Of a DNA stretch of 64,000 nt, positions 1 through 7,292 are shown in pieces (position 1 is the first letter of the stretch; each line of letters starts with the position of its first letter). The stretch is from Paenibacillus sp. YPG26. GTDB lineage: Bacteria > Bacillota > Bacilli > Paenibacillales > Paenibacillaceae. The stretch is from positions 2,638,501-2,702,500 of the forward strand of contig NZ_CP084530.1 in the NCBI RefSeq assembly GCF_023704175.1, in the 5' to 3' direction. A model generated the notes under the pieces. That model had not been told where the DNA came from and searched no databases. It saw nothing but the letters and a program-made list of their open reading frames with translations. A program made the translations under genes and the position numbers.

Positions 1-213
1 CAGCGGCAGAGACTTGACCTGATCATAAGAAAGCTCGGCCATCAGCTTCATCCGCTCACGGAGTTCTGGAATCCCAAGCTCGAGGCGATCCAGACGGATC
101 GTCTGAATGCTCACCTTCAGCTGGCGGGTCAGTTCCTGATCCGTGATGAACGGGTTCTCCTCAATCATTCTTACGAGCTGCTGCTGTCTCGCCCGTTTGG
201 GCAAACGTTCGAT
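1..213 (-). CDS. fapR: FapR, fatty acid/phospholipid synthesis repressor (N-terminal part)
   Basis: The 71 visible codons encode the N-terminal helix-turn-helix of FapR, the malonyl-CoA-responsive repressor of fatty acid and phospholipid synthesis. The recognition segment reads [21 protein letters not shown], close to the B. subtilis protein. The hotdog effector domain lies outside the window. Order yceD-rpmF-fapR on the minus strand is the usual Bacillales arrangement. The start is odd: an in-frame stop at 235-237 bounds the frame and there is no ATG or GTG. The AGGGGG ribosome binding site at 222-227 is 8 nt from an ATC codon at 211-213. The nearest conventional start is TTG at 202-204, which is 17 nt from that site. 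I placed the start at the ATC; the TTG is the alternative. Confidence 0.9.
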   Translation of the reverse strand, partial: MERLPKRARQQQLVRMIEENPFITDQELTRQLKVSIQTIRLDRLELGIPELRERMKLMAELSYDQVKSLPL

Positions 214-266
214 AACTATCGCCCCCTGCGTGATCTATAAATTATAAGTATAGTAGATATATTATA

Positions 267-283
267 TTAGAACCAGGTACTAA
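267..283. promoter_or_regulatory. FapR operator
   Basis: The 17-bp sequence TTAGAACCAGGTACTAA is an inverted repeat matching the FapR box known from Bacillus (TTAGTACCT-N2-TACTAA type). It lies upstream of fapR on the minus strand among AT-rich promoter-like sequence (TATAAT-like boxes at 240-270). This indicates autoregulation of fapR and, by extension, of the downstream plsX/fab genes expected outside the window. Confidence 0.85.
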
Positions 284-307
284 GCTTCAGTATAAATCAT
301 CCGGTTT

Positions 308-338
308 TAAAAAGAAAGACAATCCCGGCAGAAGCCGG
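308..338 (-). terminator. weak terminator after rpmF
   Basis: A short hairpin (CCGGC 325-329, loop AGAA, GCCGG 334-338) is followed on the minus strand by a T-rich run (ATTGTCTTTCTTTTT). It could partly end yceD-rpmF transcripts before the separate FapR-controlled promoter. Confidence 0.45.
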
Positions 339-395
339 AATTCAAAAAAAAATAGCACCCCATCTAAGATGTAGGTACTACTTTGATTTCATTCA

Positions 396-569
396 TTATT
401 GCTTGATAATTTCTCTTGCTTTGTATGTGCCGCATACTTTGCATACGTGGTGAGCAAGCTTCAATTCTCCGCATTGTTCACATTTTACCATGCCCGGCAC
501 AGCCAATTTGAAATGAGTGCGACGTTTGTCACGACGCGTTTTGGACGTTCTCCGTTGAGGTACTGCCAT
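396..569 (-). CDS. rpmF: 50S ribosomal protein L32
   Basis: 57-residue L32 beginning [17 protein letters not shown], with a zinc ribbon formed by CEQC (about residues 30-33) and CKVC (43-46). It is a component of the large ribosomal subunit. The start at 569 is preceded by AAGGAGGTGGG; an ORF extension upstream of this ATG runs through the ribosome binding site and is not real. It lies about 75 bp downstream of yceD and upstream of fapR, the standard operon. All four zinc ligands are present, so this is the zinc-binding form, in contrast to the zinc-sparing paralogs at 55.9-56.3 kb. Confidence 0.96.
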   Translation of the reverse strand: MAVPQRRTSKTRRDKRRTHFKLAVPGMVKCEQCGELKLAHHVCKVCGTYKAREIIKQ

Positions 570-643
570 GGTTCCCACCTCCTTATTCAAGTCAACCTGG
601 TTCCATTGCTTAGTTTAGACGACCGTTAGGTGTCAGACTGTTA

Positions 644-1159
644 TTATTGTTGTTTAAAAAAGTCCTTCAGCGCCGCGAGACGCGGGTCGATGACTTCTTT
701 ATCACAGCCGCAATCATGTTCGTTCAAATCGGTTCCACAAGTAGGGCACAGACCTTTGCAGTCATCTTTGCAGACGGCAGCAAATGGGAGATTCAGAAGC
801 AAGGCTTCCTCTATGAAAGGAACCAGATTCACGTCATCCTCTGCAACGTAGCGGATATCGTCTTCTTCGTCCTGAACATTCTCTGTATTCTCACTGTACT
901 TCAACCGTTCCTCGAAATCGATACCGACTTGCTTCTTCAAAGGCTTCAGGCAGCGGGAGCACGTCATGTCCAGATCCACCGTTAATCTACCCTTTACATC
1001 AACTTCTCCTTCACCAAAGGAACTTACCTTCAGATCAGCTTGAAGCGGACTCACGTGAGTAATATCCTTACGGTCCTTGGTTACATGATGAACATCCAGT
1101 GCTTCGTGGAATTCCACAGAGCCTTCGGTTAATGCCAATTTGCGAAATTGAAAGTGCAT
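644..1159 (-). CDS. yceD: YceD/DUF177 family protein
   Basis: 171-residue acidic protein of the YceD (DUF177, B. subtilis YlbN) family, nearly always encoded just upstream of rpmF and linked to 23S rRNA accumulation or processing in other organisms. Visible cysteines include CSRC near residue 72 and a C-terminal cluster CKDDC, CPTC and CGC typical of the family. The start MHFQFRKLALTEG at 1159 was chosen because GGAGTG sits 6 nt upstream; longer in-frame starts lack a ribosome binding site. It is the first gene of the yceD-rpmF unit, divergent from tmcAL. Family assignment is secure; the molecular role is not well defined. Confidence 0.9.
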   Translation of the reverse strand: MHFQFRKLALTEGSVEFHEALDVHHVTKDRKDITHVSPLQADLKVSSFGEGEVDVKGRLTVDLDMTCSRCLKPLKKQVGIDFEERLKYSENTENVQDEEDDIRYVAEDDVNLVPFIEEALLLNLPFAAVCKDDCKGLCPTCGTDLNEHDCGCDKEVIDPRLAALKDFFKQQ

Positions 1160-1402
1160 GATCATCACTCCAAACAAACAAAATTTATTATACCGATTTT
1201 TAGAGAGTTTTGTCAATAACTTAAACGTACTGTTACCTTTAGTATACGGTATCTCACGGCATCCTACCCATAACAAATTGCAAATCTGCTTGCGCATTCC
1301 TAAGGACAGGTCCGTAAATTATAGCATGTTTATTCGGTAAATGATGCAGTTCATGATATTATTTCTCTATAAAATCATGAATGCATGCAAGGAGGCCCCG
1401 AT

Positions 1403-2632
1403 TTGAGCATCGTCGGCATAATCGTTGAATATAATCCGCTTCACCATGGGCATGTCTACCATTTCACCCGGGCCAGACAGGAGACGGGTGCCGAAGCCGC
1501 CATTGCCGTGATGAGCGGCAGCTTCCTTCAGCGGGGCGAGCCGGCCATCGTCTCGAAATGGGCCCGGGCCGAAATGGCGCTGCACATGGGCGCCGACCTT
1601 GTGCTTGAGCTGCCCACCGCCTATGCCGTGCAGCCGGCGGAGTGGTTCGCGTATGGGGCCGTGTCGCTGCTGAACGCGACTGGTCTCGTGACGCATCTGG
1701 TGTTCGGCAGCGAGGAAGGAAGCACGGACAAGCTGCACGAGCTGGCCTCGCTGCTCGCCGAGGAGAGCAGCGGCATGAAGCGCGCCGTGGCGGAGGAACT
1801 CGCCTCGGGCGCGAGCTACCCCGCCGCCTATGCCGCGGCGGCGGAGCGGGCCCTTGCGCGCGGCGCAGCCGAAGGCGCGCGCGGGCTCTTGATGCAGCCC
1901 AACAACTCGCTTGGGCTGCACTACATGATCGCGCTGCGCCGGCTGGGCAGCGCGATCAAGCCCTTGACCATCCGGCGCGAAGCGGCCGGATATCACGATG
2001 CGCAGCCTGGCGAGGGCGCCATCGCCAGCGCCACGGCGGTCCGGCGGCTGATACTGGCTGAGGGACTGCCGAAGGCGAGTCCCTACATGCCTGATTATGC
2101 CGCCGACATCATGGCCCGCGAGCTGCGCGAAGGCCGCGGGCCCGTGACCTGGGAATCGCTCCGCCCGCAGCTGCTGCATCAGCTGCTGACCAGTCCTGCG
2201 GAGCAGCTCTCCCAGATCCATGAGATGACGGAGGGGCTGGAGCACCGCATCAAGAAGCTGCTGCCCGATCTAGCGGAGCCCACAGTGATAAGCCTCCTTC
2301 AGGCCTTGAAGACCAAACGTTACACCCATACCAAGCTTCAGCGCCTGCTTGTCCATGTGCTTCTTGGCCATAATAAGCTGTCCAACACCCGGGAGATTCT
2401 CGCCGGAGGCCCGGGCTATCTGCGTGTGCTTGGCTTTACAGAGAAAGGCAGAGAGCTGCTCAGACGCATGAAAAAGACGGCCTCGCTGCCGATCCTGACG
2501 AGGCCGCCCGAATTGTCACATCCCCAGCTTGAGCTTGACCTACAAGCTTCGGCTGTCTATGCGAGCTCCTTCCCTGTCCCGGATACGAACCAGCTCTTCC
2601 GGGATTATCGCCAGCCGCCTATCCGGCTTTAG
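1403..2632 (+). CDS. tmcAL: tRNA(Met) cytidine acetate ligase TmcAL
   Basis: 409-residue TmcAL (formerly YlbM), which activates acetate with ATP to form N4-acetylcytidine at the wobble position of elongator tRNA-Met. The N-terminus has the nucleotidyltransferase signature VGIIVEYNPLHHGH, followed by a GSF motif and GEPAIVSKW. A TTG start at 1403 is preferred because AAGGAGG lies 7 nt upstream; the ATG at 1385 would start before that site. About 1500-2250 is strikingly GC-rich and alanine/arginine-rich compared with both flanks. The 3' end overlaps the convergent ylbL by 14 nt. Orthologs sit in the same ylb neighbourhood across Bacillales. Confidence 0.93.
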   Translation: MSIVGIIVEYNPLHHGHVYHFTRARQETGAEAAIAVMSGSFLQRGEPAIVSKWARAEMALHMGADLVLELPTAYAVQPAEWFAYGAVSLLNATGLVTHLVFGSEEGSTDKLHELASLLAEESSGMKRAVAEELASGASYPAAYAAAAERALARGAAEGARGLLMQPNNSLGLHYMIALRRLGSAIKPLTIRREAAGYHDAQPGEGAIASATAVRRLILAEGLPKASPYMPDYAADIMARELREGRGPVTWESLRPQLLHQLLTSPAEQLSQIHEMTEGLEHRIKKLLPDLAEPTVISLLQALKTKRYTHTKLQRLLVHVLLGHNKLSNTREILAGGPGYLRVLGFTEKGRELLRRMKKTASLPILTRPPELSHPQLELDLQASAVYASSFPVPDTNQLFRDYRQPPIRL

Positions 2633-3650
2633 GCGCAAGCGAGCTTAGATATTGAAGCGCGTCGTCCACGGTCTTGACGGGCACCAACTTCATGGGAGTG
2701 CCGATGTCCTCGGCTTTCTTCTTCGCCGCTTTATAATTATCCTCAGGCACAAAGAAAATCTCCGCCTTCTTCCGGTCCGCCGCCACAATTTTGAAGGGTA
2801 CGCCGCCAATTGGGCCCACATGGCCATCGGCGGACATCGTACCTGTTCCAGCGATCCGGTACCCTTTACTGAGGTCCCCTGGTGTCAGCCGGTTGTAGAT
2901 CTCCAGAGTGAACATCAAGCCGGCGGAAGGCCCGCCGACCTCCGTCTTGGTGAACTCAACCTGCTTGCGCGGATCCACCGATTTCACCTTTCTAAGCTCA
3001 GCTATATTCAGTCCAAGACCGGGCCGCGTCCCCCCTGTGGCAGGGTCCTTCAAGCTGACAAGCTCAGCCTTGCCGGCGAGCTTTCTACCGCCCCGTTCAA
3101 GCTCTACTTGAACAACCTCTCCCGGCTTCCTGGTTTTAAGCATTCCGCTCAGTTCTTTCAACCGGATAACCCGTCTCCCGTCTATCTTGCGAATGATATC
3201 TCCAGGAGCAAAGTCTCCCTTGGGAGCAGGTGACTTGGATAGAGAGACGACAAAGATATATTCGGGTAGGATCCTATAGGGCAGCTTGGCCTTGGTATAG
3301 GCTGCTGCCATCGCGCTGGACTGCGAATCGCTCATATAGTACACCTGCCGGGTTTCGTATTCTTTCCCACCCTGTTCGGGCGTCTTGCGGACAATCTCTG
3401 CCTCGGAGTTGAACTGGGACGTAACCAGCATGGCCAGGTTCGCATATGTCACAGACACCGTGGTCATCATGAAGGATCCCTTCTCCTCCGGATCTCCCTC
3501 CTCCACTTTAACCATCGGCTTGATCTCCAGGGCCGCACCCGGCTGATTAATCATATAGGGTGTAGGCATATACACCACAACATACACAACAACTGTCATC
3601 ACGATGAAATATAATGCCGCTTTGAAGATTCTTGAATTCTTGAGCTGCAC
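2619..3650 (-). CDS. ylbL: YlbL-type membrane PDZ/Lon-like serine protease
   Basis: Membrane-anchored protease with one N-terminal transmembrane helix (about residues 7-28), a PDZ domain (APGDIIRKIDGRRV, about 150-220) and a C-terminal Lon-type (S16) proteolytic domain. The catalytic serine is in GGPSAGLMF and the lysine in IGGVPFKI, so a Ser-Lys dyad is intact. The family includes B. subtilis YlbL and streptococcal SepM, a pheromone-processing protease. I chose the GTG start at 3650 because GGGAG lies just upstream and the protein then begins right before the membrane helix. The frame stays open up to an ATG at 3776, giving a 42-residue extension with a CPYC motif that I consider less likely. 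Confidence 0.9.
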   Translation of the reverse strand: MQLKNSRIFKAALYFIVMTVVVYVVVYMPTPYMINQPGAALEIKPMVKVEEGDPEEKGSFMMTTVSVTYANLAMLVTSQFNSEAEIVRKTPEQGGKEYETRQVYYMSDSQSSAMAAAYTKAKLPYRILPEYIFVVSLSKSPAPKGDFAPGDIIRKIDGRRVIRLKELSGMLKTRKPGEVVQVELERGGRKLAGKAELVSLKDPATGGTRPGLGLNIAELRKVKSVDPRKQVEFTKTEVGGPSAGLMFTLEIYNRLTPGDLSKGYRIAGTGTMSADGHVGPIGGVPFKIVAADRKKAEIFFVPEDNYKAAKKKAEDIGTPMKLVPVKTVDDALQYLSSLAPKAG

Positions 3651-3802
3651 CGGTGTCTCCCTCTCCCTTAATCTGCAGTATGGACAAAGGCTGGTCTGAT
3701 CTGTGTCCGCCATGCATAAATTTGTACTAGCCTTAAGAGCATCAGGAACTCTCATTGCAGGCAGTTCCATCATCATTTATTTCATAATGAGGTGAGTCAT
3801 TC

Positions 3803-5020
3803 ATGGAGGGAACACAGCGGCAAGGCGGACGGCTGTGGGTAACTATCATTCTAGGCAGCAGCGCTGTATTGCTTGCAGCCAGCATTGTGATTTCACCTGG
3901 AGCCGCATTTGAAGCTTCGCTTCAGGGCCTGACACTGTGGTGGAGAATTGTATTCCCGGGTCTTTTGCCATTCCTGGTTCTGTCCCAAATCCTGGTTGCT
4001 TATGGATTAGTTCATGCTGTGGGTATAACACTCGATCCCCTGCTTCGCAAAGGACTCGGGACACCCGGTGTTGCCGGCTGGGTAATCCCTCTCGGACTTA
4101 TTGCCGGCTTCCCCGCGGCCGCCGAGGCATCTGTTCAGTTGTACAGAGGGGGCAGAATTACAGCCAGGCAGGCGGAAAAGCTAGCTGCTGCCGGACATTT
4201 CTGCAATCCTATGCTGATTATAGTCGTTGTCGGCACCGGCTTTCTCCATAAGCCGGGGCTTGGCCTGCTTCTGGCCGTGGTCCATGGAATTGCCGGCATA
4301 GCTGCGGGCCTTACTCTTCATAAGGTCATTCTTCAGAGCCGCAGAGACTTATACCAGGCGGGGCCTGAACCCATACGCACAGGCTCAAAAGCACAGCAAA
4401 TTGCCCGCAGCATTGAGGAGGCCCGCCGGTTGGACGGGCGCAGCTTCGGCAAGCTGCTAGGTGATACTGTGGCTGCTGCGGTTCAGACGTTAATGATGAT
4501 AGGCGGGTATATGCTAATCTTTGCAGTAGTTATTCGTATGCTTCAGTACTATATACCAGGACTCGTTCCTTCCTTCTTCCTTCCAGGAATCTTCGAAGTT
4601 CATCTTGGCACTTATGCTGCAGGAGGCCTCTACACCTATTCTCCAGCACTGCAAGCTGCGCTTCTGGGTGCGATTTTAGGGTTCAGCGGGCTGTGCGCCT
4701 ATCTGCAGGTTCGTGCCATTCTCAGGCCCGCAGGGATTGGTACAGGCGGGTTCCTGATCACCCGGATTCTGCACGGAAGTTATGCTTATGTACTCACACT
4801 CCTGCTCTGGGAACCGCTGATCAGGCTTTTTCCAGGAGCCGCCCCTGTCTATGGGGATATATCCCCTCATGGCAAGCCGGATTACGGCATCCTTCAGCTT
4901 CCGAGCTGGACACAGACCTTCTCCCTGATGGGATGGCAGTTCATCGCACTCTTGTCTATCACAGCCGCCCTGATGCTGTTCACCGTTCTTTGGCGCTTTC
5001 GTTATCCCATATCCCGATAG
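3803..5020 (+). CDS. ylbJ: sporulation integral membrane protein YlbJ
   Basis: 405-residue polytopic membrane protein (about 8-10 hydrophobic segments) of the YlbJ family, required for spore cortex formation in B. subtilis. It contains nucleoside-recognition (GATE)-type repeats, seen as GLIAGFPAAAEASVQLYRGG, and a second related half. The ATG follows GAGGTG by about 8 nt. It is divergent from ylbL and convergent with coaD, only 4 nt from the coaD stop. The gene is a good marker that the organism makes endospores. In Bacillus it is transcribed by sigma-E; I did not find a convincing sigma-E promoter here. Confidence 0.9.
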   Translation: MEGTQRQGGRLWVTIILGSSAVLLAASIVISPGAAFEASLQGLTLWWRIVFPGLLPFLVLSQILVAYGLVHAVGITLDPLLRKGLGTPGVAGWVIPLGLIAGFPAAAEASVQLYRGGRITARQAEKLAAAGHFCNPMLIIVVVGTGFLHKPGLGLLLAVVHGIAGIAAGLTLHKVILQSRRDLYQAGPEPIRTGSKAQQIARSIEEARRLDGRSFGKLLGDTVAAAVQTLMMIGGYMLIFAVVIRMLQYYIPGLVPSFFLPGIFEVHLGTYAAGGLYTYSPALQAALLGAILGFSGLCAYLQVRAILRPAGIGTGGFLITRILHGSYAYVLTLLLWEPLIRLFPGAAPVYGDISPHGKPDYGILQLPSWTQTFSLMGWQFIALLSITAALMLFTVLWRFRYPISR

Positions 5021-5024
5021 AGAT

Positions 5025-5531
5025 TTATCTGTTCGAAGTGAACTTCTGTCTCAGCGCTTCTTCAACCTCGGGAAGTACCAGATCTACAACCTCTCCTTGG
5101 AACCGGGCAATTTCTTTTACCACGCTGGAGCTCAAATAGCTGTATTTCGGGTTCGTCATCATAAATATGGTCTCCACTTCACTGTTCAGCTTGTGATTGA
5201 TGGAGGCCATTTGCATTTCATATTCAAAGTCAGTCACGGAACGTACGCCTTTCACAATAACGTGAGCCTTCTTCTGCACCATATAGTTCACAAGAAGATC
5301 GTTGAAGCTGTCCACTTCGACATTAGGCAGATCCTTCGTCGCCTGCTGAAGCAGCTCTTTTCTCTCTTCCATGGTAAAAAGCGGATTTTTACTCGAATTG
5401 TTAAGGACGGCTACAATCAAGACATCAAATTGCCTGGCAGCACGCTGGATAATATCCATATGTCCCATGGTGACAGGGTCAAAGCTTCCCGGATACACCG
5501 CAATTCTTAGATTCTTGTTAGTTTGACTCAT
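5025..5531 (-). CDS. coaD: phosphopantetheine adenylyltransferase
   Basis: 168-residue CoaD, which converts 4'-phosphopantetheine and ATP to dephospho-CoA, the penultimate step of coenzyme A synthesis. The nucleotidyltransferase motif YPGSFDPVTMGH is near the N-terminus, and the conserved ISSSxVKE-type segment appears as YLSSSVVKEIARF near the C-terminus. The start MSQTNKNLRIAVYPG at 5531 has AGGAGG 9 nt upstream. The gene overlaps the end of rsmD by 14 nt, indicating translational coupling in an rsmD-coaD operon, as in Bacillus. Confidence 0.96.
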   Translation of the reverse strand: MSQTNKNLRIAVYPGSFDPVTMGHMDIIQRAARQFDVLIVAVLNNSSKNPLFTMEERKELLQQATKDLPNVEVDSFNDLLVNYMVQKKAHVIVKGVRSVTDFEYEMQMASINHKLNSEVETIFMMTNPKYSYLSSSVVKEIARFQGEVVDLVLPEVEEALRQKFTSNR

Positions 5532-6123
5532 GCTGTTCTTCCTCCTGTCCGGCCTCTTCAGCATCTCCGCCCGGCTCATATCTATATACAGAGACTACTG
5601 TCTCGCCGTATTCCGCTAGGCGTACGCGTGTGAAATTGCCAACCCTCTCCGGATACTCATAGGAAGATTCATACTCCAGAACAAGGATAGCCTTGTCCTC
5701 CAGAAGAGCCAACTCGTCCATCTTGTTCATCAGCTTGTCCCCATGCTTGAGGCGGTATGGAGGGTCCAGAAATACGAGGTCAAACGAAGTCTCGCGTCTC
5801 GCCAGTGCCTTCAAAGCCCGCTCTGCATCATTCTTGTACACCTCGGCTCGATCTTCCAGTCCTGTTGCTCTGAGATTGGCTTTAACAACTTCCAGACTTT
5901 TGTATTCAAGATCCACAAATACTGCCCGCTCCATTCCCCGGCTTAACGCTTCTATCCCGAGTCCTCCGGTTCCTGCGAACAGGTCGAGCGCTCTGCCGCC
6001 ATCGAAATAAGGCCCAATCATACTGAAAATAGCCTCTTTCACCTTATCTGTAGTCGGTCTTGTGCCGGTACCAGGCACGGCTTTAAGCGGCCTGCCCTTG
6101 GCAGTTCCTGAAATTACACGCAA
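5518..6123 (-). CDS. rsmD: 16S rRNA (guanine966-N2)-methyltransferase RsmD
   Basis: 201-residue SAM-dependent methyltransferase that makes m2G966 in 16S rRNA. The SAM-binding motif DLFAGTGGLG is at residues 47-56 and the catalytic DPPY at 120-123; the N-terminal RVISGTAKGRPL is characteristic. Translation starts with TTG at 6123, with AGGGTG about 9 nt upstream. The C-terminal tail is an acidic, glutamate-rich extension (GGDAEEAGQEEEQHESN) beyond the enzyme fold. First gene of the rsmD-coaD pair. Confidence 0.95.
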   Translation of the reverse strand: MRVISGTAKGRPLKAVPGTGTRPTTDKVKEAIFSMIGPYFDGGRALDLFAGTGGLGIEALSRGMERAVFVDLEYKSLEVVKANLRATGLEDRAEVYKNDAERALKALARRETSFDLVFLDPPYRLKHGDKLMNKMDELALLEDKAILVLEYESSYEYPERVGNFTRVRLAEYGETVVSVYRYEPGGDAEEAGQEEEQHESN

Positions 6124-6324
6124 TTCGTGTCACACCCTATCCTCGTCACATCCGTGTCGCTTTTTTTATGACGATATCGTACCATACTCCTACCTGAATT
6201 GAAAAACTCATATATCACTAATTAGTTATCCGCCCGTCCCTGGTTGAACAATAACACGCGAATTAATCGATCTTTCCCTTTTTTTGAGACTTCAGGTATA
6301 AAAGCGGCAAAGGCGGACACAATA

Positions 6325-6491
6325 AAGATATCGACATCACCAAATGTCGTAGACAACCGCGGAGAAGACTTACGTTTCCCCATAAGCTCTTCGTCCGGTT
6401 TCTCCTCTCCCATGATGGGCGTCCCGCGAGGGGCGCCCGGACAAAAGCCCTTGTATCGTGCAATTGTACGAGGGTTTTTGTCCTTTTTTTT
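6325..6491 (+). ncRNA. putative structured small RNA with intrinsic terminator
   Basis: Four consecutive hairpins can be drawn by eye. H1 is CGACAT 6332-6337 with ATGTCG 6344-6349. H2 is a 16-bp bulged stem, 6355-6372 with 6383-6400, whose 10-nt loop contains CCCC. H3 is a perfect 9-bp stem, 6417-6425 with 6430-6438, closed by a GCGA (GNRA-type) loop. H4 is a 12-bp stem, 6439-6450 with 6472-6483, followed by eight T. Between H2 and H3 is an unpaired TCTCCTCTCCC, complementary to ribosome binding sites. No plus-strand gene precedes it and the next gene is convergent, so it is not a leader. The 5' end is uncertain; a TATAAA at 6297-6302 lacks a good -35. I do not recognise the family. Confidence 0.55.
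6439..6491 (+). terminator. strong intrinsic terminator of the small RNA
   Basis: A 12-bp stem (GGACAAAAGCCC with GGGTTTTTGTCC), whose loop holds a further imperfect palindrome, is followed directly by TTTTTTTT at 6484-6491. Orientation is plus strand only. Confidence 0.8.
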
Positions 6492-6551
6492 GTGGATTGA
6501 TGACCAAATTCAGCTGTACTAACAAAAACAACCGGCAATTCTTCACTTATC

Positions 6552-6577
6552 ATATAAAAACCACTCCTCAGAGTGGT
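6552..6577 (-). terminator. terminator of the 45-aa peptide/ArsB-like/Sm-like operon
   Basis: Stem ACCACTC (6560-6566) with GAGTGGT (6571-6577), loop CTCA, followed on the minus strand by TTTTTATA. It lies 37 nt downstream of the last gene of the operon. Confidence 0.75.
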
Positions 6578-6613
6578 CAAGAACATATTCACATATCCAC
6601 ATCAGTGCGCATT

Positions 6614-7279
6614 TCATTTAGGCAGATGGATGGTCATAATATGATCGCCATGAATAAGACTAGTCACCCCACTGGCATCGATCATTTCAAGCATATTATT
6701 ATCTAGAGCTCTTAGGAGTCCTGCATGACAAGGCTTCTCGCCAAGATTCACAACAATGAGTTCACCTTCTAATTTCTTGATTTGCTGGTCTAAAGTTCTG
6801 GATATAGGTAGTGCGGCCGGCTGAACAGGGAAATGATCTTGACTTAAATTAAAGGGGGTCTGATTGGGAGGGTAAGGAACCAAGTATTTAACATGATTAA
6901 TAGATACATATACACTTCCGTATATTGGCGAGTAAAAAACAAAATAATCGTTCATGATACCGGTCAAATATCCGTGTATGGAGCGTTTATTGCCAATGGA
7001 GACCGCAGTGAACATTCCTCTGGAATTCATAAGCATTTTTCGATATGAAATTTGTTCCTGCTCCAACGAAGGGCTGAGGTTCGAATCATTCAACTGAAGA
7101 TCATCCAACGACAGATACGCATTTTGCAAATGGTGTATAGGGATATAAATGAATTTTGATCCCGAAAATAACACTAGTATGTCGCTTCCAATATCAATTA
7201 ATCTGCCGATGATACGTTCGTTACATCCAGACAACTCAAGCTCAACAGTTTGATTTAACCATTTTTTGAAGACCTGCAT
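6614..7279 (-). CDS. protein with three Sm-like (DUF2642-like) repeats
   Basis: 221-residue soluble protein made of three related beta-rich units of about 50 residues, each with the pattern (hydrophobic)-G-(turn)-DYxV-(beta)-IPxxH(V/I). They cover roughly residues 4-55 (ending IYIPIHHLQNAYL), 90-140 (ending VYVSINHVKYLVPY) and 172-221 (ending LIHGDHIMTIHL). The pattern resembles DUF2642, a small Sm/SH3-like domain common in Bacillales spore-associated proteins. That assignment is by eye. The start MQVFKKWLNQTVEL at 7279 follows GAGGAGGAGGAGA. It lies 13 nt downstream of the ArsB-like gene, so the two are cotranscribed. No catalytic motif is visible and the function is unknown. Confidence 0.75.
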   Translation of the reverse strand: MQVFKKWLNQTVELELSGCNERIIGRLIDIGSDILVLFSGSKFIYIPIHHLQNAYLSLDDLQLNDSNLSPSLEQEQISYRKMLMNSRGMFTAVSIGNKRSIHGYLTGIMNDYFVFYSPIYGSVYVSINHVKYLVPYPPNQTPFNLSQDHFPVQPAALPISRTLDQQIKKLEGELIVVNLGEKPCHAGLLRALDNNMLEMIDASGVTSLIHGDHIMTIHLPK

Positions 7280-7292
7280 TCTCCTCCTCCTC

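Noticed and set aside
1642..2061. 139-codon plus frame inside tmcAL
   Set aside because: Arginine-rich +1 frame shadow produced by high GC; no start signal.
1367..2245. 292-codon open frame on the minus strand inside tmcAL
   Set aside because: It is the GC-rich antisense shadow of tmcAL, lacks a ribosome binding site and has Arg/His/Gln-rich composition unlike a real protein.
6222..6592. Two overlapping minus-strand frames (63 and 109 codons) antisense to the putative small RNA
   Set aside because: No ribosome binding site, mutually exclusive frames, and the region is better explained by RNA hairpins with a plus-strand U-tract.
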